DNA of 64,000 nt from Larix kaempferi (lineage: Eukaryota > Streptophyta > Pinopsida > Pinales > Pinaceae): NCBI GenBank assembly GCA_027924585.1, contig BSBM01000779.1:14805501-14869500 (forward strand). Direction: 5' to 3'. The notes beneath the pieces are model-generated. The model did no database searches and was not told the origin of the DNA. It was given only the letters and a program-made list of their open reading frames with translations. Below, piece after piece: positions 1 through 12,659 of the stretch. How positions within the stretch are numbered: position 1 is the first letter of the stretch; the number at the start of each line of letters is the position of its first letter. The translations under genes were made by a program, and so were the position numbers.

Positions 1-1450
1 AAGTACAAAAAATATTACATGGCAAATTGCTAGCCTCGATGGTCTAGGTTGGAGGAACGACCGACCCAGACACTTAAAATTGCTAGGCTGAGATGTAACA
101 TGATAAGATAGGCCTGTCTAGGGAGGTCAGGTGCCATAAAAGTTCTTACATTTCTTTACATAAACCATAACCGAGCAAGAGAATAGATTGAATAACAAAA
201 AAAGGTAGAACCTTTGACGATCATAGAGTGATCTAGGGACGGGAATCCGAGGCAGTAGTTTCTTCCTTCTAAGGGTTATTTTCAACAATCAGACAACTAC
301 CGAAGAAGTTGTCGTCCCACCCTTGTGGAGGGAGATTTGGCGTCATCGGTTCAGTTTTGCGGCAGGGGGAAGTGTCCCCTTCAGAGGTTTGGACCTGCTT
401 GAAATGTAGCAAATCGATAGTGGATGACACATGAAAGGAGGCATGCGGAGGATCCAGACTGGAAGAGACACCAGAAATAGGGAACACCGGATCAGAGGGG
501 GCGTCCAACGTGGACACAGAGCTTCTAGCCACCACGTCCATCATTTCCCCCAGAATCGATGGAGCTGTAGGAGAAAAAGAGGACCCTCCAGGGCGAGCAG
601 ATGCTAGGCCATCCATACCATCCCGAGTGATTGTGGGATCTGAAGAGGTCGATCCCCTATGCACAGTAGAGCACTGTTCCAAAGAAAACTTACCGCCAAT
701 GATATTGGTGTCTAGGCTTACCAGTTTTGCATCTAAGTGCACCAGGAGAGCCATGATATCCATGATGGAGGTCGCAATAGATGTCCAGTTTTCCAACATT
801 TATTCTACCAAATTACCAAGCATATTTTTGGTCATCCAGTATTAGTTTATTTGGTTTCCATGGTTACTTGTAGCGAGGATGTATGCCACCTGACCAAATT
901 CCCAGTCGTCAATTAGCACACGAACCGGGGCCAAGACGCTGCCATCATAGCCACAAATGTCCACCTTGCTTTTCCCTAGAGACACAACATCTCTGCCAAT
1001 GCCATGCCCTGCTCCATGATAAGAAGTGCCTCGCGGACGGGTCATGGTGAGAAAAAGAAGCTCCTGGGAGAAAATAGAGTGCACAGAGCCAAGCGAAACA
1101 AATCAATACCGAACAGAGTGCAGCGAGGGAGTGAAAATGAGGAAGGAATAGGGATGGATCTCCATTTCACATGCCGAGGGGGAGGGACAAAGGTAAGCCA
1201 CATGCGGGAGCTACAACATACAGCTGCCTTCATTAATGTCAGGGGACGTCTTCCATCGCATCGAGCCTCGACTCATTAACCTCTTGATGATGTGCATTAA
1301 ACCGTTCATTATCCCGATGAGCGCCATTACGAGGAAGCCTATCTTTGGTATGACAGGGTGATGGGAGCTGTGTGTCAGTGCCAGATGGTCGGAGAGAGCT
1401 TCCAAGTGGAGAATGCTTAGGGAAAGCACCCGCATTTGGGAAGGTCAATG
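1..1450. other. Unassigned region with weak coding-like frames
   Basis: No recognised gene. The minus strand holds an open frame of 176 codons (269-799) rich in Ser and Pro, and another of 80 codons (842-1084). The stretch has more G+C than the DNA to its right, but frames switch often and no known domain is visible. It may be the decayed edge of a mobile element that continues beyond the window. I would not annotate a protein here. Confidence 0.3.
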
Positions 1451-2119
1451 TTCAAATGTTATTTGTTATTACTATAAATTTTAATTAGTTATTTATAGTT
1501 TGTAAGCCACTACCTAGCACGAAATTCATGACTTAATTTAGGTTTGAAATGTTTTGAGACTAACTCACAAAGGGCAATATCTAATATGTTATACAACTTA
1601 ACAAGAACTTTATACTCAAAACGAGAACTCTAGCCATAAAAACCCATATTTTTGCATAAAAAACACCAAAAAATAACCCCAAATCAACAAGTTGTGTTAT
1701 CGATAGCACCACTTTTTGATTTAGGGTCAAAAATATAGAAATAAACCAAAACATTTGTTATTGTTGTTTGCAAAAACCTTAAAATCAAGCTCTAAATTGA
1801 AAACTAATGCTACCGATAGCACAGTTTTTCAAAAAATGACATTTTTATATGATTTTAGCAAAATTGAAAATTGTGCTTATTTAATCTCCTAGTAACACTA
1901 TATAAAAATTGCATTGAGTTAAACACAAATTATTCAAGAAATAATTTGACCACTCTTTTCATATAAAATACAAAAATTTATGATATTCATCATAAAATCA
2001 TATAATAAACCATAAGACGTAGAAGTAATTCGAATCAAAATTCAGGCACCCTTTTAGAGTTGCCATACAACAATGGCATATTAATAAATAAATAAAAATG
2101 TTTCATGTGCAAATATTCA
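1451..2119. other. AT-rich non-coding stretch
   Basis: Nothing recognisable as a gene. Two copies of a short near-palindrome, gttatcgatagcac (about 1698) and gctaccgatagcac (about 1809), stand out, but two copies are too few to interpret. Confidence 0.4.
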
Positions 2120-3737
2120 AATCAACACATGGATTCTGACACACCATCAAAAGTTACATTTTCTTCAGTTGAATGACTGTATGTATATGTAGATGACCCA
2201 TATTCTTCTCTACTATCAATGAGTGCACCACATGAATCTTCATGTACACCCAACATTCCACATGCCATATTCCTTCTATATCTACGCCTTGATTTAGAAA
2301 ACTCCCATGTTGTAACTATTTATGGTGCCAAAAATCTTTTGATAATCTCTATAGTCTTGGAGCAAAGAGTGCCTTTCCTTGTCAACTGGAATTCATAAAC
2401 TAGTATGTCAACATCCTCTAATTTCAAAATGTCTATGTGATAATGATTTACATTTTGACCCTTTATTTTTCTTTTTTTTCAAACCTTTTTCTGGATCACC
2501 ATCTCCGGCTTGTACACACATCAAATGGGTGTGTGTCTGTTGCATACCAATGTACTTCAATAGATATAACTTCTTCATTTTATTTATTGACCTTCATAAC
2601 TTTTGCAATCCAGAATGGATAACCACGTGGATCTTCTATGGCCAAAACTGCAATCATGCAACCCTCCTTAATATCTTGTACTGAGCCTGTGTAAAGGTCT
2701 TCCATCACCTCATACCATGCAAATGATATTCTAGACCCAATATACATTTCCCTTTCTTCTGGTTCAGAAGGCTCAACACCTTCAGGCTCAACATTTCTCT
2801 CCACATTTTCATTTGACATTCTTTGTGGCCAACCAAATGGAGTCTTCAAAAAAATCTCCATTTGTAGAGTTTGTAATTATGTTATTTTGCTCAATGAAAA
2901 ATGACTCCCACCAAACAGAATCAACAACATCAAAATAGTCATATGTATCTTTGATAGACATTTTGATTTCTTCCAAGCATTGAGAAGAATCAACATCTCT
3001 ATTGTGCTGACATGAAATTTGAATCTCAACAACTGATTGCAACAACGATAACTTTGAAGCATACATTTGAGGACCTAGAATTTTAGAAATGTTAAACTTG
3101 ATGTAGGCCCCCATTATGCACTTGTTGAGCACTTCTTAACCCATATTAGTGTAATTTTCCCATCAATTTTTTGTATACGAAATTGATGTTGAAAGCTAAG
3201 GTGATTAAGTTTTTCAATGCACCTTTCTTCACCATCCAATCCCAAAATAAATCTTCACGTGTCAATAGTTTCCTCCAATGTTAGTACAACAGGATTTGGA
3301 CTATATGTTTTTCTAATAATTTTAGTTAATGATGGCAGGCTCCCAACATTCTTCCTCCCCAATGTCACTGAAAAATGGCTAAACATTTTATCAATATGGT
3401 CATGTGTATTCCCAATAAGAAGGAAATCAACTTTAACCTTCTGAAAAATTCCCAATTCAACAAGTATGTTCAGATAACCAAACAGGATCTGATTTTACTT
3501 TTCCCATCTGGTGTTGTCCAATTGCAGATATAGAACTCAAGGAAGATTACCAGACTAATGAGTCAGCACATGGTGAATTATGGAAAGGGTCATATTTGCA
3601 TCATTATGAATATTGGGAGCTATAAAGTAAACCATTGGAGACATTTGACCATTAAAAACCATACAACCGACCAAGTGAAACTGAATAAAATTTTCCTCCT
3701 TTAAATTCTTTGGTACACAAACAAAATGTGGAAAAAG

Positions 3738-3768
<31 letters not shown>

Positions 3769-3785
3769 TTTTTGTTTTTTTTTTT

Positions 3786-3833
<48 letters not shown>
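3738..3833. repeat. Poly-T/poly-A tract with TTTTG units
   Basis: About 96 bases of nearly pure T, starting as four TTTTG units. On the coding (minus) strand it is an A-run falling between the SMDQ and PHFV motifs of the DUF7869-type pseudogene. Coding on both sides stays in one frame, so it reads as a long Lys/Asn run. Confidence 0.9.
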
Positions 3834-3838
<5 letters not shown>

Positions 3839-4820
3839 CTGCTGTCTGATCCATGGAATCAATTATCAAACCCATATACTTAAGTTGTTCATCATAACAC
3901 TTCTTGCAATGTTTGTATAACTTTTTTCCGTTCAACTGATTGTTGATTGCGATGTGCTTGAAGTTCTTTAACAACAGAATCTAGAAATAAAATAAAAGCA
4001 AAACATTAATGAACTTTTTTAATAGATATGTATTCCAAAAAAATAAAGTTGTTAGAAACATACCTCTCTTTATCCCTTCTGATTTATCCCTTCTTTGTTT
4101 AAGAGAAGCACATATACTGCAAACCCCCATCCTTGACCTCTTAGGAATATGGACATTGTTGAACTATGTTTTTCATAGTCTTGTAAAATATGCATATCTA
4201 ATGAAATTGTTATTTCCTTTTGCATATTGAACAAGTTCCTTGTACAAGTTGTAGATTTCCTTCCTTGAGAAATTATTTGGAATGTGTATGATTTATCTAT
4301 TTGGCATACTCTCTCCATGCTTAGAAAAGAAGTCACACATCCATGACATTGCAATGTTTGTCAACGACCCACTAGCTCATGCATGATATTCTTTACAATA
4401 AAATGTAGGATCCATTTCTAGCCTTGTTTAGATTCTTGATAGTCTAATATTACCAATTGAGTGGATTAGTTTGAATGCCCTTCTACAAATAAAAATACTT
4501 CCAATGCGATAATCATAACCTTCCTTTGTAGAAATCATGCACCCTACTAAATATGAATTTTGCAAATTTTAGTGCATTGATAGATATGCTCGTCTTTTCT
4601 CTAAGGCATAATTGTAGTGTATTTTTTCAGACTTTTTTTTTGGCAACACTCACTTGAAATCAAATCAGTAATAGAACTGGGACTTATGAGCAAATCTTTC
4701 CTAGACCTTGTATAACATAATGCTTTGGATTGATATAAAATGGCCTAGTCCTGCACTTAATCTTGCTCATTGGTACAATTTTCCTTTACGTTTCATGAAC
4801 CATTAAATCATACTCATTAG

Positions 4821-4823
4821 AAT
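4821..4823. repeat. Target-site duplication AAT, left copy
   Basis: The AAT directly before the CACTA end at 4824 is matched by AAT at 36884-36886 after the other end. A 3-bp duplication is the hallmark of CACTA (CMC) transposons. Confidence 0.8.
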
Positions 4824-4838
4824 CACTAGTACATATGG
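4824..4838 (+). repeat. CACTA terminal inverted repeat, left
   Basis: CACTAGTACATATGG. It pairs with 36869-36883 on the opposite strand, with one mismatch (G/C at position 6). Confidence 0.85.
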
Positions 4839-5035
4839 TCAAATTTGCCATGAAATTTCGCTGTAATAGCCATGAATTTTCGTCACTATTGCAACGATTG
4901 GGGTTTGTTTTTCTTGTGGAAAGTGATTCGTGGATATAGGGACGAAAATTCCACGTCGTGGAAATAGAAATGCTTCGTTGTTGCCACGTGTCAACAACAC
5001 AACAGTTCTCATATCTACAGAAAATGAATCCTGCC

Positions 5036-5480
5036 ACGCAATTTCGTCGCTATATCGACGCACAACTCCTATAAATTTCCACATAGGTGCTGAACCTTCC
5101 ACGAATGTTTGTCGCAATATCCATGCATCCATTCACAATCTTTCGTGGTAGATTCAGCACCTGCGTCGATGATACTTTTATAGTTCCATGAATCATTGTC
5201 TCAGTATCCACGCATGGATTCCCAAACTTTCGTGGCAGGTTCAACACCTGCGTGGAAGATATTTTATAGTTCCATGAATCATCGTCGCAGTAGCCACACA
5301 TGGATTCCCAAATTTTCGTGGCAGGTTCAGCACCTACATGGAAGAGATTTTACAGTTCCATGAATCATCATCGCAGTATCCACGTAGGCATTTACAAACT
5401 TTTGTGGCTGATTCAGCAACTGCATGGAAACATTTTCTATAGCCTACATTGATGTTCGTCGATATAGAGACGATACCGAG
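5036..5480. repeat. 86-87 bp tandem repeat in the left subterminal region
   Basis: Units starting TTCGTGG begin at 5142, 5229, 5315 and 5401 (the last reads TTTGTGG), a spacing of 87, 86 and 86 bp. A degenerate part-copy lies upstream from about 5036. Each unit contains TTCGTGGCAGGTTCAGCACC-like and TTCCATGAATCATCGTCGCA-like blocks. The array lies 0.2-0.65 kb inside the CACTA end, so it is probably the subterminal repeat region used for transposase binding (inference). Confidence 0.85.
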
Positions 5481-7411
5481 AAGTGTTAAAAAAAATGAAT
5501 GGGAGGATACAGTCATAGATTTGCTTCAGATAGACTAAAAGCACTTCTCATGAACTAGCTCTTACATCTACAATCAAATCCTTATAAATGATTCCTTTCA
5601 GATCTACAAACAAGTCTGCTTAATGATGGTTTCCAATTCTATCAAACTTCATCAAACAAATAATCTTGCATTGTATTCCTTAAAGTAGTTACCAAGTCTT
5701 TATGACAAGCAGTAACACAAATAAAATTTGTTCAAGTAGTTTTCATACTTATCCCTTTTCAACAATCAATTATTCAACTTCAAGTTTTCTCTTTTAATGG
5801 CACAAATATTCAAACTCAAACTCAATTTAGTCACAAAGAATAGGCTCGGTCTTCAAGTTATAACTGATGTTCTCCCATAACACTATTCAAACTCAACTTC
5901 AATTTGGTCACAAATAATATGCTCAGTCTTCAAGTTATAACACAAGTCTTTCAAATATGCTATCAATATGTTTCAATGCTTTGCAAATTGTTCTTCTTCG
6001 AGCTCAGATTTCACATCCTTGTGTCCTTTGAATAATCACAAGGCTTAAACAACATTTTGCAATGCATGAGCTCGGTCTTACAAAGAATTATACCTTAGCT
6101 CTATTCACTTCATAAGAATGTCTATATGCTTCTGTAATGGTATATATTTAGATGCTTGATAAAACTTTCTCAGAGTCATTTATGATCAAACTTTTCATGA
6201 GCTTGTAAACAACAAACACAGTCCTAGATAGATATATCAAGAACTTGAACTAAATGTATAAACATGAAGAATTGTAAGCCCCAGTATCTTGCATTAAAGC
6301 AATTACATGATAAAGTTTTAGTTTAAACCCCTACAAGGAAATAAGATCACAATTCTACTTGTCATGAATACCCTATAGGAAACAATTGTTCCACAAATTC
6401 TATCATTTGAAGTTTGCAATCCTACGGTTTTCTATTCTCAACACTCACTACATTTTTGAACAAGCAACTCTTTGTAGGATTATTAAATAGAAAATAAATA
6501 GAGTGGAACCAATGGTTGAAAATATTTCTAAATAAACTTTGAAGTCAATTGATATAATCAATCTTACCTCTACCAAAGCCCTTGTTTACCAAGTCTCCTA
6601 GAAGCACACTAAGCATGTAGCAACAAAAAATTATTTAAGTTACAACAAAGGAATCCAACCAAAATAAATTCTAACTTGTGCGGATATGAAAAAGGTGGGA
6701 GGCAATGCACCAAAAAGAATGCACAGAGAAGGCATGTGCAGGTTGAATGCAGAACCCCAAAACTACATCATGCCACAAGATAAAAAAACTTGCAAAATAC
6801 TTGAGCTAGGGCACAATAGAAGAGACCAACTTAGCTTCCATGTTAGAGGCCACTTGATCTAATGAATGCACCAACCCAACAAAAACCAAAACAAATAAAG
6901 ATCCCAATTGCAAATTTTGATGAGCTTCGTAAATTTTCACTGTCAAGTGCACTTTATGTAAGAGGATTTGCCAAAAATACCATAGAACTATATAGTCACC
7001 ACATGCAAACAATGCAATTACCATGCACTCAAATGGGAAGATGTATTCACTTAAGACCAAACAACTTCAAATAAAGACAAATTACACAATTTTACATGTA
7101 GCACAACCATGTTTACATCTCCTATGCAAATATTTTTGATTCCATACAACACTTCATGGAGATGGGATTTTCTCCATAATCTATTGCCATCTTCTTATGT
7201 GACACATGAAACTTATCTGCACTTGCTGTTACCTAGAATTTCATTTGATTTCATGCCACCTTCTATATATTTTCTAGCTGCATATGCAATCACACACAAA
7301 TCAACATCATCATGTGTTTTCCCATAGTGTCTATATCTCATTCTATGATTAGTTCTGGATGAAATATCTCTACTAAAATGGTTTAGTCTCAATCAAGGAC
7401 TCCCAATTTCA

Positions 7412-7618
7412 TTGAATTCCCTGTCTAAAGGCCAAGGCATGATACAATTAGAGGAATCGTTCTATCTTCAAATGGACCATCTTCCCTCCATTGGAAGCAA
7501 AGATCTGGTTCATTACCAGTGGCCACATCACTTGCAGCCCCCCTCAGGGGACTCACTGCTAGAAGATTCCCTAAATGGAGATGATCCTAATTTCCTGTCA
7601 ATGGAAAAGACAAGGTAA
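7412..7618 (+). other. Exon-like fragment, possibly a captured gene piece
   Basis: Sixty-eight open codons with ordinary amino-acid composition (contains MDHLPSIGSKD and LLEDSLNGDDPNF), ending exactly at a good splice donor, AAG|GTAATC. It is on the opposite strand to the transposon genes. CACTA elements often carry pieces of host genes, so a captured exon is one reading; chance is the other. No family recognised. Confidence 0.25.
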
Positions 7619-8309
7619 TCAATTGGGTGTCGAGCGAGGAAGAATGAAGATCATTGTCACAAGTGAGACGTTATCATATTCTTGAGTTTTCCCAAGTTTT
7701 CTATGTTTTTCAACTCACCAATTTTTTTGAATTTTTAAGGTCTGAATTTATACTTGATGAGTTTTGTTGATTTTCTCTCAGTTTTTCTGATTTTCCAAGT
7801 TGATGACCCGTGCCAACTTTTTGCCAGTTTTTTGTTTTGCAACACTAATATTATCTATTGGTTTCGAAGTCCTTTTGTTAATTAGGATAAGCTACTTGAC
7901 AAAAAGTGGTGTGCACCTCTCTTCTTGAGCAACTAGGGTTTCATGTGGTGATTTTTGGTGTGTGAAGGCTTCTATACTATCTTATGAGGCTTGTCTAAAG
8001 GAAGGTGCCAAAGTTGGAGTGTGCCACATTCCAACTTTGGGTTTCCCAATCGCCATCCAAACTCCAACTTTCGGTAACCACCAAATTTTCTGTAGCTTGC
8101 AATTTGTAGAAGACCACAATGCCCAGATTGTTCATAAAAGACCACAATTTGATATTAATGAAGTAGTGAATACTCAACTGTGTAGAATAAGTCTTGTAGG
8201 TGACTGCTAATGTCTCCTTCAAAGTCCAAATGTACAACCAGTAAGTTCTTAACACAGGCTCTTTGGTAAATTCAAAACTGCCATATCAACAGATTATAAT
8301 AAGTTACAA

Positions 8310-9880
8310 ACTAAAACGATAAACCAATATTCAGTAACATGTAATAAAATAAACATATATATCATATAACAAAAAGAGAGATTTAGTTGAAGATACCAAC
8401 CTCGGTGTGAAACCATTCTCGAAAATATACTCAGAAGTGTTACTTTCAGAAAAGACTATGTGTGCCTCGGAGAGGCCAATCTTCTCTAGGAACCAGCTGA
8501 CCCTTCAAGAGGGTTTGTACAAACCAGAGAGAGAGAAATGAATGGAGTTGATTAGGTCAATGAAGTCAACATAAACAAAGTTACAAAAATTATAAACTTC
8601 AACCAAGTCTCAGCAGAAAAAAGTGATTATCAGCACACCACAACTGATCGCAGGTGATCACAGTCAACTTCTCTATAAGACCAAAAATTCAACAAGGTGG
8701 TATATAAAAAATGAAGGAGGGTAAATGACCGCATTAACCACAAGTCAAAGACAAGGTACCACAAGTCCAATAATAACTCAATCAAGGTGGGGAAGGTACA
8801 TTAAACCAAAAATGAGATCTGAAGTGTGGGTACAAATATAAACAATGGTCATAAAATAAGAAAATATAAAAGATGGTCATAACATAGGTGTGGGTAGTAG
8901 AAGACCCATGACCCTTAGAACCAAGGGTATGCTCCAAATGTGGCCAAACAACCGTAGTACTCTATAAGAGCAAAACATCAACAAGGTGGTTTTAAAAAAG
9001 TTACTCAAGGAGGTTAAATGACCCCATTAAACACCAGTGAAAGATAAGGTACCACAAGACCAATCATAGCTCAATCAAGGTGGGGAAGGTACAACCAGAC
9101 ACATCTCTCTCAAATGTACAGTCGTTCTATATAACCTGAAAGTTCATCATCACAGTGTGAGGAAGGGTCGTGGGATGCCAAATAAAAATATCCCTCATTT
9201 CTCTCTATGCAATCCTGAAAGCATCACGTAACGGATAAGTACCTTGCACTATAGAAAATAAAAGCCACATGTGTTAACATAATTTTGATCTCTATCAACT
9301 TCAACACTCCTCTGTGGTCCCTGTGCTGAAGTTGGTTCTCGAGATGTAATGGGCAGTAATATTATAACATAATTTTCATCTCTTTCAGTAACAGTTGATA
9401 AAATAAACATATGGATCATATAACAATAAGAGAGATAGTTGAATATCTCCACATTAACATTTAACCAAAAATCAGATATGAAGTGTGGTACTAATTTTGA
9501 ATAGTGCTAAAGCAATAGTAAAATATTTTACAAAATAATTTTGATCTCTATCAACTTCAGCACTCCTCTATGGTCCTTGTGCTGTAGTTGGTCCTCGAGA
9601 TGTAATGGGCATTAATTTTATAGCATAATTTTCATCTCTTTCAGTAACAGTTGATAAAATAAACATATTGATCATATAACAATAACAGGGGTATAGTTGA
9701 AGATCTCCATGTCAACATTTAACAAAAAATCAAATATAAAGTGTGGTACTATTTCTGAATAGTGCTAAAGCAATAGTAAAATATTTTACAACATAAATTT
9801 GATCTCTATCAACTTCAACACTCCTCTATGGTCCCTGTGCTGATGTTGGTCCTCGAGATGTATTGGGCAGTTATCAAATT
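8310..9880. repeat. Tandem repeat block, 257-bp and 283-bp spaced units
   Basis: A unit beginning GATCTCTATCAACTTCA recurs at about 9287, 9543 and 9801 (spacing 256-258 bp). Part of the same unit (CAGTAACA..GATAAAATAAACATAT) is also present near 8330. A second block with AACAAGGTGGT...CAATCAAGGTGGGGAAGGTAC occurs at about 8675-8795 and 8962-9085. It is non-coding. Confidence 0.8.
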
Positions 9881-10227
9881 ATAAAGAGTGATGATCATCG
9901 AAGTCATGATGAACATATCTAATATATCTAATATAAAGAGAATCAATTTTGCAGACTAATATATCTACATGCAACACATACAGGAGTGATGATGTGTTAG
10001 AAAACACAAAATTCGAATATTAAAATACAAAATAATTGTAAACAAGCATACAATGAATTGTGATGACATTTAAATTTAAAATTCAAATTCTATGAAAATA
10101 AAAGATATAAATGGGAAAATTGCTAAGAGCATCACATAAAAGATAAGTACCTCATAACTAAACAAAATAAAATTTATCTATGTTACATACTAACAACATC
10201 GATATCCATCAAAATACAAGCCATGAA

Positions 10228-11207
10228 CTACTTTTTCGTTGATTTCTGTTTTTTTGCATCGAAAAAACTTGCGAGTATGGTATCACAATCATCAATTGGT
10301 GCAATATTTACTGTGATATATCCTATTATTGTTTGTGTTTCCATGCCCTCATTTATGCCACTTCTTGTACGTTGCTAAGCAGGGCGTGGAGGCAGTTCTG
10401 TAGGGGTGTGAACTACAACAATATAAATGAGGTGCATATATATATGACATTGAATTATTATTGAAATAAATATTCCATTATTTTGATTAAAATTACAATA
10501 TTTCTCTTTACCGGTCTCTGTAGATGTGACAACTGGGGTGTTAATTGAAGGTATAGTTGCATCCCCTTGCAATTCATGCTCCTGATTGCATGGTCTTCCA
10601 TTGAAAGAAAGAAAATTTATAAGTTTAGGTATGGAAATATATATATCTAATACCAGTATACTTTTCTATTTCCAAAGCATACATACCAGAATAGACACTA
10701 TGCTCCACACTATCATGGGACATGTTCACCCCAACATCAACTTGTGCTTGCTGAGTACCGCTAGATTCACTGCTGCGGTTGCATTGTTGCTTAAAAACAA
10801 ACACAAATTTTTAGTTATGGGTGATATAATCAGAAGTACTGAATAGAATTTAATAGTACACTACAATTGGTGATATACCTGCATTTGCGTCATTAGGGAG
10901 ATTGGAGTCTACCCCAAGATTTTTCAATGTTCAACCACACTTTTAAAACCAAACTTGAAACTAAGCTTTAGGTCTTCGTCGCTGGCACTATCTTGTAACG
11001 TATTTCCCTACAATGCATGATAACACATTTTAAAATTTCCAGTATCAAAATCAGAGATTTGTTCGGTACTGTTAAATAAATATTCCCAACAATTAATCAT
11101 TTAATACTTACAATTCTTGCTTTTAGTTTTCTATAGCCACCCTAGCCCAGTCTATGTTTCCCGTGCTTTTCCATTATAGCCTTGGTTGCTTTGGAGGTGT
11201 CAGGTAG
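10228..11207 (-). pseudogene. CACTA gene 2, 3' exons (Transposase_24-like tail)
   Basis: The continuation of the gene at 20286-23193 beyond the nested LTR element. Exons by splice signals are 11207-11112 (with KAIMEKHGKHRLG then GGYRKLKARI, one TAG between), 11007-10879 (two stops), 10789-10687, 10581-10512 (LQGDATIPSINTPVV) and 10412-10228. The last ends at a TAG stop at 10228-10230 after a Lys-rich tail and has one internal TAG. Donors and acceptors are GT and AG throughout. The 'H.G..H.LG.GGY..L' motif is the type seen near the end of Ptta/En/Spm proteins. Phase between the exons at 10687 and 10581 does not match, so there is an indel or my border there is wrong. The exon borders are inferred. 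Confidence 0.6.
11203..11207. repeat. Target-site duplication GGTAG, left copy
   Basis: A five-base GGTAG directly before the 5' LTR, repeated at 20286-20290 directly after the 3' LTR. It lies at the start of an exon of the CACTA gene. Confidence 0.9.
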
Positions 11208-12508
11208 TGTCACGTCCCCCATTTTGACCCTTATAATATTTTGGGCTATAATGTAAATAATGTATGCATATTATGTATGATTCCTAGAGTGGAGCTCAAG
11301 GCCAAGGCCCCACTAGTGAACGCTCGATCTAGAAGAGGCAAGTATTTGATATTATGCTACCCATGTGCTAGTGAACCATGGGAATTGTAAATATGCATCT
11401 TAATATAAATGCCCACAACTAGCTATGCAATGCAACAAGAGATGGGGGCATGATGTTACAAGGAATTGGGAGGGAAATATTCAAACCCTTGAGCCAATCA
11501 AGTTAAACCAAGTGTCAATGAGAGAACCCATGAACCCTCAACTACCCATGTTGACTTTTGTACCCAATCATTGATTTCTCCCAAAAGTTGGTTGAGGTAG
11601 TTAATGCCTTGGGGAATGGGAGGTATGGCTATCCAAATTCGAGTATGGGCAAGCCATCCTTCCTAGATTTTTGTGTTTGGCTTCTTGGGCAAGAAAAGGG
11701 CCATGAAATTGCTCCTCAAGCCATTATTCACCTATGAGTTTGCTCTCTCACAAGTTGGGACCTTCCTGGGCAGTTCCCTCCATGGTTTTGTTGTGTTTTC
11801 CTTCATTATCCTAGCTGGGAAGGGCGTTTTTGTTGTGGCTAACAGTGGGGAAGAGAGGGGAAACAATTTGGGGTTCAATTGAGGCCGTTTTGGCCCACTG
11901 AATGCTCATACATCTGTGGGAGAAATTGGTTTTCTTCCCTGGGGTCGAATCCCTCTTCCCACAATCCGTTTTTGGTGTGCCCATGTTTTGGGGAAAACCC
12001 ATAGACCCTATTCTATGAATCCATGGTTGAATTGTTTATCCATGCCAGATTTGAGCTACCGTGTGTAAAAGAATGTTGGGGTTGAGATGGGTATCCATTG
12101 CTTTGGCCATGCGGGGTTTGAGAGTCCCAAGTTCCTTGTAGATATCATGCCCAGCTCGGGGGTGGTCTCTGAGTGCTGAAATAATACAGGCTAGGTAGAG
12201 ACCTATGGTTCAGAGGAACGTTGCAGGAACATAGCTAGTTGTTGGGACAGTATTACATCAAGATGAGTATTTTCTTATGTAATTACTTCTACAAATGTAT
12301 CAATTTGTTGGCTGTGTTAAATTGAATAGCATCATGTAATGTGTGTGGACAAGGTTTCCATTCCGCTGTGCATGTTTAATTGATTTACATATGCACACAT
12401 GTATTTATTTACTTTAAATCTAATGTATGGGTTGAGTTTATGTAAAAGCCCCAGGATTTGCCATCATGTTCCCTTCCACGAATTGGATAGATAGGTGGGT
12501 ACATGACA
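11208..12508 (+). repeat. 5' LTR
   Basis: 1,301 bp, starting TGTCACGTCCCCCATTTTG and ending GGTGGGTACATGACA, with 5-bp inverted ends TGTCA/TGACA. By eye roughly 95% identical to the 3' LTR, mostly single-base substitutions. The 69-codon frame inside it (11673-11882) recurs in the other LTR and is not a gene. Confidence 0.9.
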
Positions 12509-12511
12509 GAA

Positions 12512-12523
12512 TGGTATCAGAGT
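12512..12523 (+). other. Primer binding site (initiator tRNA-Met)
   Basis: TGGTATCAGAGT lies three bases after the 5' LTR. It is complementary to the 3' end of plant initiator tRNA-Met (usual site TGGTATCAGAGC) with one mismatch at the last base. Confidence 0.85.
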
Positions 12524-12659
12524 GAAGGTTGCAACATTTGGGCAGCTACCTATCATAGCTTGCAGGGGTAAGTACGCTTCCTGCTCATCATTATAGACCA
12601 TTCAAAAAAAATTTCAAACTTTCAAATTTTCGAAAAATTTTCTAAGTGTTTTTGAAAAT

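Larger units (their letters stand above)
2120..4823 (-). pseudogene. DUF7869-type transposon-like gene, 3' part (split by CACTA insertion)
   Basis: The main body of a decayed spliced gene, read right to left. Recognisable pieces in order are a basic segment just inside the CACTA junction (4786-4700), a Cys-x-x-Cys segment (about 4100-4150), and the segment with LIIDSMDQ ... FPHFVCVPKNL ... VYFIAPNIHND (3555-3974). Next come LYLQLDNT and FLLIGNTHDHIDKMFSHF (3255-3540), then RGYPFWIAKV (2580-2640) and a C-terminal tail ending near 2120. This order matches a DUF7869-type protein, a family widespread in plant transposon-like genes whose biochemistry is unknown to me. The usual VGHTHDHID has His replaced by Asn. 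There are several stops and frameshifts, and a poly-A run is inserted in frame. The first exon lies 32 kb away at 36884-37556. The family call is from memory of its motifs. Confidence 0.6.
5481..10227. other. CACTA internal non-coding DNA with local repeats
   Basis: No gene that I can defend. A 77-bp duplication lies at about 5811-5960 and larger tandem blocks at 8310-9880. A plus-strand open stretch at 7412-7618 looks exon-like and ends in AAG|GTAATC, but it has no recognised domain. Confidence 0.5.

Noticed and set aside
3726-3920. A Phe-rich open frame on the plus strand
   Set aside because: It is the antisense of the poly-A run in a gene read on the minus strand.
11673-11882. A 69-codon frame with hydrophobic segments, found almost unchanged at 19450-19659
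   Set aside because: Both copies are the same place in the two LTRs of one element; similarity comes from LTR duplication, not from a conserved protein.
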